Source: Thinopyrum elongatum
Lineage: Eukaryota > Streptophyta > Magnoliopsida > Poales > Poaceae
Assembly: GCA_011799875.1 (NCBI GenBank)
Contig: JAAAXO010000120.1
Coordinates: 601,209-665,208 of the forward strand
Direction of reading: 5' to 3'
DNA: 64,000 bases
This document shows, in pieces, positions 24,730-35,978 of the stretch (the first letter of the stretch is position 1; each line of letters begins with the position of its first letter). A program made the translations under genes and the position numbers. The notes beneath the pieces were generated by a model. It had not been told where the DNA came from. It saw nothing but the letters and a program-made list of their open reading frames with translations, and ran no database searches.

Positions 24730-25383
24730 TGATAGAGGCGAAGGTGTCCCGATGTTTCGATGAGATAGCTATCGTTTTTTGTGGGAGTTGACCTTGACGA
24801 TCCGACTACGAACATGCGAAGACGTCGCGCCTTAGCAATCGCTAAACCAACTTTCGAGGGGTTATTGACCACGCCAGAGCACGATCAACCTAACCACGAG
24901 GGTCTATTTCCTTCGAGCAAACAAAGAACAAGCAAGAAACTGAGATTGCAATCTGGATATTACGAATAAAAGATGAAAGCTTTATTGATGAAAGTGGGGT
25001 TCTGTGACATCTTGGTCTGGTCGTTGAACACAAATGAAGTACGCGAAGTTGTAGCTATGGCAAACTTTAATCTAAACAAAACCCAAAGTCTAAACGGTGC
25101 CCTAAAGGCTGTATATATGGAGGAAGAGGGGGACATTTCGTGGCCCTTGGAACAGGGGTTCGAAACCAACCCTATCTCTTGTTTCCCCACACATACGGAC
25201 TCTAAAAATAGCCTATACTCAAGTATTTCGAAATTACATGGGCCTGGCCCAATAATAAGGTGGCGCAGCACCTATAATAGCCTCTGGACGAAATTTATGA
25301 AGTGGCATCTTGTATATTTCGTCCAAGGCTTGATGCTCTCATTATGGTGGCTTCAAAGTCCTGAAATCATCACTTGTAACTCC
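24730..25383 (-). repeat. Old A-family LTR (inverted, truncated)
   Basis: It starts TGATAGAGGCG and follows the LTR for ~650 bases, with many substitutions not seen in other copies, so it is older. It breaks off before the U3 end, at the junction with a plus-strand LTR. Confidence 0.85.
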
Positions 25384-25393
25384 ATAAATTTCG
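25384..25393. repeat. Junction filler ATAAATTTCG
   Basis: The ten bases repeat a word that occurs again ten bases on (ATAAATTTCG in the following LTR). They sit between an inverted and a direct LTR. This looks like a templated insertion at an end-joined break. Confidence 0.6.
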
Positions 25394-25972
25394 TCACTTC
25401 ATAAATTTCGTCCAGAGGCTATTATAGGTGCTGCGTCACCTTATTATTGGGCCAGGCCCATGTAATTTCGAAATACTTGAGTATAGGCTGTTTTTAGAGT
25501 CCGTATGTGTGGGGAAACAAGAGATAGGGTTGGTTTCGGACCCCTCCTTCAAGGGCCACGAAATCCCCTCCTCTTCCTCCATATATACAGCCCTTAGGGC
25601 ACCGTTTAGACTTTGGGTTTTGTTTAGATTAAAAGTTCGCCATAGCTGCAACTTCGCGTACTTCCTTTGTGTTCAACGACCAGACCAAGACGTCACAGAA
25701 CCCCACCTTGATCAATAAAGCTTTCATCTTATATTCGCAATATCCAGATTGCAAATCTTAGTTTCTTGCTTGTTCTTTGTTTGCTTGCAGGAGATAGACC
25801 CTCGTGGTCAGGTTGATTGTGCTCCGGCGTGGTCAATAACCTCTCGGAGTTGGTTTAGCGATTGCTAAGGCGCGACGTCCTCGCACGTTCATAGTCGGAT
25901 CGTCAAAGTCTACTCCACCAAAAACAATAGCTATCATCTCATCGAAAGATCGGGACACCCTCGCCTCTATCA
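25394..25972 (+). repeat. E1 5' LTR (truncated, young type)
   Basis: It contains the last ~580 bases of the LTR, to CCTCTATCA, followed by AG and the PBS. It lacks the dozen or more changes present in the matching part of E1's 3' LTR. Confidence 0.88.
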
Positions 25973-26371
25973 AGTGGTATCAGATTTCCAGGTTGCTCGG
26001 TGAGATTTTACAGTTTTTCGTAGTTTAGATCGAGTCTGTTCTTCATACCTACAGTCCACGAAAAAGCCAAAAAAAATTAGGGTTAGTTCATCATATCCGA
26101 ACCAATCTGAGCCTTTGCATAATCTTTTTAGGATTTTTGCTTTGTTGAATTTGCGGTTGCATCGTCGTGTCTAGTTGCTGGTCTTAGCATCTAGTCCTTA
26201 GAGTTTCGAGTTTTGAGAGTTTTGACTACAACGGTGGCCGATCACCACCTGCTGCTGGGTAAGAACTGGTAAGCATTTGAGATTCGCTTGACGGATTTGT
26301 GATACACCACCACCACCACTTCCTAGTAGTCTGTAGGATCATATTCTTGTGTGTTTCTATTGCTGCTAACC
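25973..26371 (+). other. E1 5' leader (shortened, ~400 bp)
   Basis: In other copies this leader is ~1.1 kb. Here the minisatellite, the A-rich tract and what follows are missing. The sequence jumps from GAGTTTCGAG to the last ~150 bases before the gag ATG. Confidence 0.8.
25975..25984 (+). other. Primer-binding site (initiator tRNA-Met type)
   Basis: TGGTATCAGA lies two bases after the LTR. It fits the 3' end of plant initiator tRNA-Met, the usual primer for this group. Confidence 0.85.
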
Positions 26372-29300
26372 ATGGCAGGATCACATGCCGATGAGGCTGA
26401 TTGGCAGAACATGACGAACAAACAGCTACATGATAAATTTCAGCAAATGATGAGTGGACAGGTGCAAGATGTGCTAAACAGATTTGAAGAGGCCATGGAG
26501 AAGATAGATGGAATTGAGAAGACGTTCGAAACAAAGCTCGATAACAAGTTTAATGAATTGCTCGCGCGTCTTCCACAACCACCGCCGGCTGCACCTGTCG
26601 CACCTCTACAACAACAACAACGTCGCCTTCCAAATCAAGTGGGACGAGCACAGCGCGTTCCCCTTGAGCCTGGTCAAACTTCTGGTGCCGCTGCACCTAC
26701 TGTTGATGCTTCTATGGCTCCCGCTGCCGCTGAGGAGGACGATTATGCGGGCGATTACGAGGATGAGGTTGATCAAAATCAAAACTACGTACCAGCACCA
26801 GGTCGTCCACATGCAAATAATCGCAATGGTAGGGCTGCATTCCCAGCTCAGGTACGAGATCATGACCATCTTCCTAAACTGAAATTGAATATTCCACCAT
26901 TTGAGGGTAGATATGTTCCTGATATATATCTTACTTGGGAGTTAGAAACTGAACAACGTTTTACATGTTTACAATACCCCGAGGAGAGACGTGTTGCTGC
27001 TGCTGTTTGTCCTTTTACTAGTTTTGCATGTGTGTGGTGGTCTGAACATTGTAGATTATATCCTATTCCAACTACTTGGGCTGCTTTGAAAACTGCTATG
27101 CGTACTCGTTGGGTTCCACCATATTATCAACGTGAATTACTTCAAAAATTGCAGCGCTTAAGACAAGGAAAAAATTCTGTAGAAGAATATTATCAGGAAT
27201 TACAAACTGGCATGATTAGATCTGGTATTGTTGAGGAGAATGAAGCTATGCTTGCATGTTTTATGGGTGGATTAAATAGAGAGATTCAGACCATCCTAGA
27301 GTATAAGGAGTATAATAATATCACTCGTTTATTCCATCTTGCTTGTAAAGCTGAACGTGAAGTGCAGGATCGACAGGCATTGGCGCGGACTAACTTTTCT
27401 GCAGGTCGACCTTCATCGTGGCCACCGCGTGCATCCTCTACTTCCACACATTTTATTGCACCGACACCTCCATCAGCTGCCACCTCCAGCCGTGATACAA
27501 GGAAGCAGGCACAACCACCACTATCTGCCAAGAGCACACCTACCGGGCCTGCACAGAGTTCTTCTTCTTCCATGGCATCAACAGGGCACACAAGTGATAT
27601 TATTTGTCGTCGTTGTAAGGGAAGAGGTCATTATGCGAGAGAATGCAAATCTCAGCGTGTGATGATTGCTACCGAGGATGGTGGGTATGAGTCCGCTAGT
27701 GACTATGATGAGGACACTTTGGCTCTCATTACACGTGAAGAACACGGTGGAGATGATTCTGAACAAGAGACGCAATACATGGCTCCTGAAGACGCTGACA
27801 GGTATGAATGTTTAGTTGCTCAACGTGTTTTGCGTGTGCAGGCCACACAAGCTGAGCAAAATCAGAGGCATAATTTCTTCCATACAAAGGGAGTTGTGAA
27901 GGAACGTTCTGTTCGCGTCATCATAGATGGAGGGAGCTGCAACAACTTGGCTAGCATGGAGATGGTGGAGAAGCTCTCTCTCACCACAAGACCACATCCA
28001 CATCCTTACTATATCCAATGGTTCAACAACAGCGGAAAGGTTAAGGTAACACGTACTGTTCGTGTGCATTTTAGTATCTCTACGTATGCTGATTTTGTTG
28101 ATTGTGATGTGGTACCCATGCAAGCATGTTCCTTATTACTTGGTAGACCATGGCAATTTGATAAAAGTTCTGTACACCATGGTAGAAACAATCAGTATAC
28201 TCTTGTTCATAAGGATAAACATATTACTTTGCTTCCTATGTCTCCTGATTCTATTTTGAAAGATGATATTAATAGAGCTAGTAAGGCAAAACAGGAGCAA
28301 AATAAGAGTGAAAATCAGATTGTGGCAAAAGAATTTGAGCAACAAATGAATCCTAATAATAAACCATCTAGTGTTGCTTCTGAAATTAAATTGAAAAGTG
28401 CATGTTTACTTGCCACCAAATCTGATATTGATGATCTAGATTTCAGCAAATCTGTTTGCTATGCTTTTGTGTGCAAAGAGGCATTATTTTCATTTGAGGA
28501 CATGCCTTCCTCTTTGCCTCCTGCTGTTACTAACATTTTGCAGGAGTTCGCCGACGTCTTTCCACAAGATGTGCCTCCGGGATTACCACCTATTCGAGGG
28601 ATTGAGCATCAGATTGACTTAATTCCCGGTGCATCGCTACCCAACCGTGCACCATATCGTACTAATCCAGAGGAGACGAAGGAGATTATGCGTCAAGTCC
28701 AGGAGTTGCTCGACAAAGGTTATATACGCGAATCCCTTAGTCCTTGTGCTGTTCCTATTATTCTAGTGGCGAAAAAGGATGGTACATCGCGTATGTGTGT
28801 TGATTGTAGAGGCATTAATAATATTACTATTCGTTATCGTCATCCTATTCCTAGACTAGATGATATGCTTGATGAATTGAGTGGCTCTACAATATTCTCC
28901 AAAGTTGATTTGCGTAGTGGATACCATCAAATTCGTATGAAATTGGGGGATGAATGGAAAACAGCATTTAAAACAAAGTTTGGATTATATGAGTGGTTAG
29001 TCATGCCTTTTGGGTTAACTAATGCACCTAGTACTTTCATGAGATTAATGAACGAAGTTTTACGTGCTTTCATTGGACGATTTGTGGTAGTCTATTTTGA
29101 TGATATACTGATTTATAGCAGATCTTTGGAGGAACATTTGGAACATTTACGTGCTGTTTTTATTGCTTTACGTGATGCACGTTTGTTTGGTAACCTTGGG
29201 AAGTGCACCTTTTGCACCGACCGAGTATCTTTTCTTGGCTATGTTGTTACTCCACAGGGAATTGAAGTTGATAAAGTCAAGATTGAAGCTATTGAGAGTT

Positions 29301-30331
29301 GGCCACAGCCCAAAACGGTCACTCAAGTGAGGAGTTTTCTTGGACTCGCTGGTTTCTATAGGCGTTTTGTGAGAGATTTCAGCACCATTGCTGCACCTCT
29401 CAATGAGCTTACAAAGAAGGATGTGCCTTTTGTTTGGGGTACCTCACAGGAAGAAGCCTTCACGGTATTGAAAGATAAGTTGACACATGCTCCTTTACTC
29501 CAACTTCCTAATTTTAATAAGACTTTTGAGCTTGAATGTGATGCTAGTGGAATTGGATTAGGAGGTGTTTTATTACAAGATGGCAAACCTGTTGCATACT
29601 TTTCTGAAAAATTGAGTGGGCCTAGTCTGAACTATTCTACTTATGATAAAGAATTATATGCTCTTGTTCGGACCTTAGAAACATGGCAACATTATTTATG
29701 GCCCAAAGAATTTGTTATACATTCTGATCATGAATCTTTGAAACACATTAAAAGTCAAGCAAAAGTGAACCGTAGACATGCTAAATGGGTTGAATTTATT
29801 GAGACTTTCCCTTATGTCAATAAACACAAGAAGGGTAAAGAAAATGTTATTGCTGATGCATTGTCTCGTTGTTATACTATGCTTTCACAACTTGACTTTA
29901 AAATATTTGGTTTGGAGACCATCAAAGATCAATATGTGCATGATGCTGAATTTAAAGATGTATTGCAGAATTATAAGGAAGGGAGAACATGGAACAAGTT
30001 CGTCGTTAACGATGGATTTGTGTTTCGTGCTAACAAGCTATGCATTCCAGCTAGCTCTGTTCGTCTTTTATTGTTGTAGGAAGCACATGGAGGAGGATTA
30101 ATGGGACACTTTGGCGTGAAGAAGACGGAGGATATACTTGCTACACATTTCTTTTGGCCAAAGATGAGATAGGATGTTGAGCGTTTTGTTGCTCGTTGCA
30201 CTACATGTCAAAAAGCTAAGTCACGACTCAATCCTCATGGTTTATATATGCCTTTGCCTGTACCTAGTGTTCCTTGGGAGGATATATCTATGGACTTTGT
30301 TTTAGGTTTACCTCGAACAAAGAAGGGGAGG
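26372..30331 (+). pseudogene. gag-pol: E1 gag-pol, piece 1: Gag to early integrase
   Basis: The start ATG (AACCATGG) fits other copies. Order: coiled-coil region about 18-66, Gag core about 175-340, CCHC about residue 410-425, protease DGG, RT YFDD, RNase H, integrase zinc region. The frame is open to 30079, where CAG has become TAG. A second stop lies at 30170-30172. Gag differs from the young copies in many places (for example HADEADWQN for QADEIDWEN), so E1 is a separate, older lineage. The piece ends at GGAGG, where the N element inserted. It cannot give a full product. Confidence 0.93.
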
Positions 30332-31323
30332 TGATGAGGACATGACTACCTTGGATACGACCAAAAATATTGCATACCTATATATTTGTGAGGTGATTTC
30401 TAATGCAAACTATGCAATAATTTATTTATGTCATCCAAGACAAAAATACTTCACAAACTTTTGTGCCATGTCTAATTGCAGGTGTATGGGACATTTGTAC
30501 AATCCACATATGAACATAAGGGAAAAAGAGAAGTTTATGTGCTGTTCAAAAAGTCCTTTCACGTCACTTTTGGGCCAAAAGAAGATAGAGTCCAAGTCTC
30601 TCACGTTCTGGATTCAGATTCGGATTGCACAGACATACCTGACTCAAAACGCCAAGAACTTTTTCATACGGACTCCGAATTGGGTGATTCTTTTTTTGTT
30701 GGAAAGTAGATTTCGTGCTCTTTCCAACCCAATTGGATTCACCTTAAAATTCGTCCGGAGCGTTGAGTTATCAATGAAACAATCTGACGCTGCAGCAGAA
30801 TCCGAGTCAAACTATAAGTCCAAAGGTGTTGCATCACCTCCACTTGGGCCCATGAGCCTTGTACGACCTAGGGTTAGTTTTAGGCTGCCTTGGGACGTCC
30901 TCCCACCTCCTTGGCCGCCACCCCTTACTCCTATATAAGTAGATCCATCTAGTAGCTTTTTCCTTGGGTTTTGTTTAGATTAAAAGTTCGCCATAGCTGG
31001 AACTTCGCGTACTTCGTTTGTGTTCAACGACCAGACCAAGACGTCACAGAACCCCACCTTGATCAATAAAGCTTTCATCTTATATTCGCAATATCCAGAT
31101 TGCAAATCTTAGTTTCTTGCTTGTTCTTCGTTTGCTTGCAGGAGATAGACCCTCGTGGTCAGGTTGATTGTGCTCCGGCGTGGTCAATAACCTCTCGGAG
31201 TTGGTTTAGCGATTGCTAAGGCGTTACGTCCTCGCACGTTCGTAGTCGGATCGTCAAAGTCTACTCCACCAAAAACGATAGCTATCATCTCATCGAAAGA
31301 TCGGGACACCCTCGCCTCTATCA
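30332..31323 (+). repeat. N-element 5' LTR (992 bp)
   Basis: It runs from TGATGAGGACATGAC to CCTCTATCA. The first ~630 bases are specific to N. The last ~360 are nearly identical to the A-family LTR. Confidence 0.92.
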
Positions 31324-33481
31324 AGTGGTATCAGTTTTCAGGTTGCTCGGTGAGAATTTCCAGTTTTCCCTAGATTAGATTTATTTTCTTACCTATTGTT
31401 CAAGAAAAAGCCACAAAAAAAAGTTAGATCTATTCATCCTTTGTCCAAGCCAGTCTGAGCCTTTGCAATTTTCTTTTCATTGTTTGCATTATTGAATTAT
31501 CGGTTGCATCGTCGTGTTCAGTTGCTGGTCTTAGTATCTAGTTCGTTTAGAGTTTCGAGTTCTGTTCACATTAGTCACGCCGCCGCTGCATCGTTATTCC
31601 TTCCGCTGTCCACCATCCCATCCATCACTTTCCACATCGTGCTACCCACTGTTCATTGTCATAATCATAGTTGAGGTCGTTCACAACTGTGCTTGATCCA
31701 ATCTACATCTTATCTAGTTTGTTTTGGAAAGAGAAAAAAAAAGTAAAAAAAAAAGAGAAAAAAAGTGAGATAAAAAAAAGAGAGAAGAAAAAAAAGCACA
31801 AAATTCGGATCTATCTAGACTCACTCTCGTACCTGAATTCGGATTCGAATCTGTTTTGCGCACTGTTCAGTAAAACAGGCGTATCTTCCTCATACGAAGT
31901 CCGTTTTGGCTCCGTGAGTACTCAAATTAAAGCTAGCGACGAGCCGCATCTAAATAGTTGCAGAAGCTAGTTCAATATTTGACACCTCTAAACGAACTAG
32001 ACACTAAGACCAGCAACTCGACACGACGATGTAACCGATAATTTAACTATGCAAGCAATGAAAAGAAAATTGCAAAGGCTCAGACTGGCTTGGACAAAGG
32101 ATGAATTTCCAGTTTTCCCTAGATTAGATTTATTTTCTTACCTATTGTCCAAAAAAAAAGCCACAAAAAAAAAGTTAGATCTATTCATCCTTTGTCCAAG
32201 CCAGTCTGAGCCTTTGCAATTTTCTTTTCATTGCTTGCATAGTTGAATTATCGGTTACATCGTCGTGTCGAGTTGCTGGTCTTAGTGTCTAGTTCGTTTA
32301 GAGTTTCGAGTTCTGTTCACATTAGTCACGCCGCCGCTGCATCGTTATTCCTTCCGCTGTCCACCATCCCATCCATCAATTTCCAAATCGTGCTACCCAC
32401 CATTCATTGTCATAATCATAGTTGAGGTCGTTCACATCTGTGCTTGATCCAATCTACATCTTATCTAGTTTGTTTTGGAAAGAGGGAGAGAGAAAAAAAA
32501 GAGAGAAAAAAAAAGTAAAAAAAAAGTCAGAGAAAAAAAAGAGAGAAAGAAAAAGAAAAAAAAGTGTGAGGAAAAAAAGAGAGCAGAAAAAAAAACAAAA
32601 TTCGGATCTATCTAGACTCAATCTCGTAGCTGAATTCGGATTGGAAACTGTTTTGCGCAGTGTTCAGTAAAACAGGCATATCTTTTTCGTACGAAGTCTG
32701 TTTTGGCTCCGTGAGTACTCAAATTAAAGCTAGTGACGAGCCGCATTTAAATAGTTGCAGAAGCTAGTTCAATATTTGAGACCTCAAAATCGGCTTTTAA
32801 ATAGGTCTTTTTGCCCTCCGAAGTTCGCGAACACAGCTTGTTCCAGTTTTTCAGGCCAGTTTTAGAATTTTTTGACTCCTCATATCAACTCGGAATTGAG
32901 TGATTCTTTTTGCATTTGAAAGCTTGAGTCAGTGCTTTTCTTGAGAAAAATTATCATAAAATTGGCACAAACTTTTAGAGAGTAAAGTTGGAGAGAGAAT
33001 TGTTGGTATATGCTACTTGGTAGTTGTTTCTCATCATTATCTTTACTGCCATTGTGATCTTCACTTATATCTTGCTGTCCAGAGCTACTTCATATCCTTT
33101 ATTGATGCTAGTTGTGCTACACCGTGACCTCATTAGTGTTCTAGGCTCGCGTCTCTAGTCCGGTCTAGCCTAGGACCAGCACAGTACCGTCGTTGAGCGT
33201 GTATTCAACATTGCATCTCTGAATTGATTATTGCTAATCTTTTGCTACCATATATAGCCAACCCAGCTCCACATATTTTTACACCGTGTATACGTACATT
33301 CGCCTGGCAATCGCTTTACTCAATCTTCGGAGTTATTTGACACCGCTGGTTGCCCGTCACCACCTGCTGCATGGTAAGAACTTGTAAGATATTGATATTT
33401 GCTTTACTGTGAGCGCTTTACCACCACATCCTAGTAGTTCATAGGAACATTATTCTCGATTTTTTTTTGTTTCTACTAATC
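31324..33481 (+). other. N-element leader with PBS, tandem duplication and inverted segment
   Basis: The PBS is TGGTATCAGT at 31326-31335. The region 31355-31988 is repeated at 32104-32785. Between the two copies, 31989-32103 is an inverted copy of sequence at about 32186-32300. Both copies carry a purine-rich run (near 31726-31800 and 32480-32600). No convincing coding frame was found. Confidence 0.85.
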
Positions 33482-35176
33482 ATGGCAGGTTCCGGAGTTG
33501 TTAGTTCTTGGGCTTCATCGATCGTGGGAGATTTGCCATCACCTAAGAAAATACAACAACCGTCACAAGAGGAGCAACAACATCAGAATGCACATAATCA
33601 GGTTAATGTTTCCATGCCACCATTTACTGGTCGTTTTAGGCCTGATTTATATATTGAATGGGAGTACGAAATTAATGCTATATTTGCTTCCCATAATTTT
33701 GATGAGCGTGGAAAATTTCAAGCTGCGGTTAGTACTTTCAGTAGCTTTGCTTTAGTTTGGTGGAGTGAATACTGTCGGTTAAACCCTGATTATATACCTA
33801 CTACTTGGGATGGTTTAAAACATGTCATGAGAGATAGATTCGTAGATGTTCATTATACTCGTGGCATGATTAGAAAACTACAACATTTAGAACAAGGTAG
33901 TGACACCGTAACAAAATATTATGATGATTTACAAACTACCTTGTTGCACTCATTTTTAGAAGAAAGTGAAGAAGATTTTATGGATAGATTTTGGGGAGGA
34001 TTAAACCGTGATATTCAAGAGATACTAATTCATGAAGAGTGTTATCCTATGGACCATTTGTTTCGTCTTGCTTGCAAAGCTGAACAGGAAATAAAACGAC
34101 GTGTTGCCCACAAGGAGAACAAGCGTACGGTGCACATTCCAAGTGTTGATACAGATGTTTCTTCAACTACTAGGCGTACTATGACAACCACATCCGTTGT
34201 TGCGATGACTACATCATCTCCACCATGTGACACATCACCACCGAGAGTGCCTACATCATCTGAGTTGATCATAAGAGGTAATGACAAAGGTACATATTTT
34301 CCAATTTCACATGAGAATGATGCATGCCTAGTTAACTTGAACACATCATGTGTTGAGTTACCTATTGATTTGGGCACGTCACCTATTTTAGAGAATTGTG
34401 TTACAGTCATGAATGCGTCATGTGATCAAACAACTGAAATACCAACAATTTTGAGTGCACCCATTGAATTAACTGTTGATGCAAAAGAACCAATGTTTAA
34501 TCATTTTAATATGACCTCTAATCTTGGTGATGATTCTGTGACCAATGACTTATTGCATGTTTGCTTATTTAAGCATGTAGTAGCATGTAAATTTGATGCA
34601 AGTAAGGTTTATTCACCAATGTTGGGATGGTTTAATGATGAACATTGTCAATCCTTTGATATGAATAAGAGCTTCACTTATATGTGCAAATTGAGTTGCA
34701 ATATTTTCATGTCTTCTAATACTTGTGATAATATTTTGGCTTTACATTTTATAAACTATGAAAGTTACTCATGTATACATGTGTCATATGTGCAAAAATC
34801 AAGGGAAGTAAAAATGGATGACATATACATATACAACATGTACACCTTGTCTCTTTTGTTAGCCACATTTCAGATTAAGCAACGCCGAGGACGGCTTTGT
34901 TTTCAAGAAGGGGAGGATGATGAGGACATGACTACCTTGGATACGACCAAAAATATTGCATACATATATATTTGTGAGGTGATTTCTAATGCAAACTATG
35001 CAATAATTTATTTATGTCATCCAAGACAAAAATACTTCACAAACTTTTGTGCCATGTCTAATTGCAGGTGTATGGGACATTTGTACAATCCACATATGAA
35101 CATAAGGGAAAAAGAGAAGTTTATGTGCTGTTCAAAAAGTCCTTTCACGTCACTTTTGGGCCAAAAGAAGATATAG
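33482..35176 (+). CDS. N-element Gag-like protein with Cys-rich C-terminal region (564 aa)
   Basis: The Met at 33482 (ATCATGGCAGG) starts like the A-family Gag (MAGS). Residues ~48-215 are a retrotransposon Gag core (FTGRFRPDLYIEWE, VWWSEYCR, GGLNRDIQEI) that aligns with A-family Gag at low identity. This would pack RNA in the cytoplasmic particle. There is no CCHC knuckle, and no enzyme follows. From ~290 to the end is a Cys-rich stretch (LFKHVVACKF, CKLSCNIFMSSNTC) that I do not recognise. The frame passes through the PPT ([10 protein letters not shown]) into the LTR and stops at 35174-35176. It is intact and therefore a possible gene product. A second N copy at 6478 preserves the C-terminal part and lacks this stop, reading further. 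Confidence 0.85.
   Translation: MAGSGVVSSWASSIVGDLPSPKKIQQPSQEEQQHQNAHNQVNVSMPPFTGRFRPDLYIEWEYEINAIFASHNFDERGKFQAAVSTFSSFALVWWSEYCRLNPDYIPTTWDGLKHVMRDRFVDVHYTRGMIRKLQHLEQGSDTVTKYYDDLQTTLLHSFLEESEEDFMDRFWGGLNRDIQEILIHEECYPMDHLFRLACKAEQEIKRRVAHKENKRTVHIPSVDTDVSSTTRRTMTTTSVVAMTTSSPPCDTSPPRVPTSSELIIRGNDKGTYFPISHENDACLVNLNTSCVELPIDLGTSPILENCVTVMNASCDQTTEIPTILSAPIELTVDAKEPMFNHFNMTSNLGDDSVTNDLLHVCLFKHVVACKFDASKVYSPMLGWFNDEHCQSFDMNKSFTYMCKLSCNIFMSSNTCDNILALHFINYESYSCIHVSYVQKSREVKMDDIYIYNMYTLSLLLATFQIKQRRGRLCFQEGEDDEDMTTLDTTKNIAYIYICEVISNANYAIIYLCHPRQKYFTNFCAMSNCRCMGHLYNPHMNIREKEKFMCCSKSPFTSLLGQKKI
34905..34917 (+). other. N-element polypurine tract
   Basis: AAGAAGGGGAGGA directly precedes the 3' LTR. 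It is identical to the A-family PPT. Confidence 0.9.
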
Positions 35177-35909
35177 TCCAAGTCTCTCACGTTCTGGATT
35201 CAGATTCGGACTGCATAGACATACCTGACTCAAAACGCCAAGAACTTTTTCATACGGACTCCGAATTGGGTGATTCTTTTTTTGTTGGAAAGTAGATTTC
35301 GTGCTCTTTCCAACCCAATTGGATTCACCTTAAAATTCGTCCGGAGCGTTGAGTTATCAATGAAACAATCTGACGCTGCAGCAGAATCCGAGTCAAACTA
35401 TAAGTCCAAAGGTGTTGCATCACCTCCACTTGGGCCCATGAGCCTTGTACGACCTAGGGTTAGTTTTAGGCTGCCTTGGGACGTCCTCCCACCTCCTTGG
35501 CCGCCACCCCTTACTCCTATATAAGTAGATCCATCTAGTAGCTTTTTCCTTGGGTTTTGTTTAGATTAAAAGTTCGCCATAGCTGCAACTTCGCGTACTT
35601 CGTTTGTGTTCAACGACCAGACCAAGACGTCACAGAACCCCACCTTGATCAATAAAGCTTTCATCTTATATTCGCAATATCCAGATTGCAAATCTTAGTT
35701 TCTTGCTTGTTCTTCGTTTGCTTGCAGGAGATAGACCCTCGTGGTCAGGTTGATTGTGCTCCGGCGTGCTCAATAACCTCTCGGAGTTGGTTTAGCGATT
35801 GCTAAGGTGCGACGTCCTCGCACGTTCGTAGTCGGATCGTCAAAGTCTACTCCACCAAAAACGATAGCTATCATCTCATCGAAAGATCGGGACACCCTCG
35901 CCTCTATCA
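34918..35909 (+). repeat. N-element 3' LTR (992 bp)
   Basis: Same ends and length as the 5' LTR. It holds TATATAA at 35518-35524 and AATAAA at 35651-35656, the probable promoter and poly(A) signals. Confidence 0.92.
35518..35524 (+). promoter_or_regulatory. N LTR TATA box
   Basis: TATATAA follows a C-rich stretch in the LTR, and AATAAA lies ~130 bases downstream. Start and end of the transcript should fall between them, defining R. Confidence 0.55.
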
Positions 35910-35978
35910 GGAGGGATAGCATATTTGTTGTCGTGGATAGGTTCTCGAAAATGGCACACTTTATACCATGTCATAAAA
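35910..35978 (+). pseudogene. gag-pol: E1 gag-pol, piece 2: 69 bp of the integrase core
   Basis: It begins with the second GGAGG and encodes the [16 protein letters not shown] stretch of the integrase. It ends at TAAAA, where the 21-kb insertion starts. It connects 30331 with 57205. Confidence 0.9.

Larger units (their letters stand above)
30332..35909 (+). mobile_element. Complete N element (gag-only, non-autonomous) with target duplication GGAGG
   Basis: Two 992-bp LTRs enclose PBS, a 2.16-kb leader, one gag-type ORF and a PPT. The 5-bp duplication is at 30327-30331 and 35910-35914. No protease, RT or integrase is encoded, so mobility must depend on another element. The A family is the natural helper, since it shares LTR ends, R-U5, PBS and PPT. 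By eye the two LTRs differ at about seven places, so the insertion is recent. Confidence 0.92.

Noticed and set aside
30316..30340. A chimera made by template switching at a PPT-like AAGAAGGGGAGG inside integrase, joined to the N LTR
   Set aside because: The same GGAGG occurs right after the N 3' LTR at 35910, and integrase continues there. This is an ordinary insertion of a whole N element; the PPT likeness is chance or, at most, target preference.
31671..31970. Lys/Glu-rich small proteins in the N leader
   Set aside because: They are translations of a purine-rich low-complexity run that varies in length between copies.
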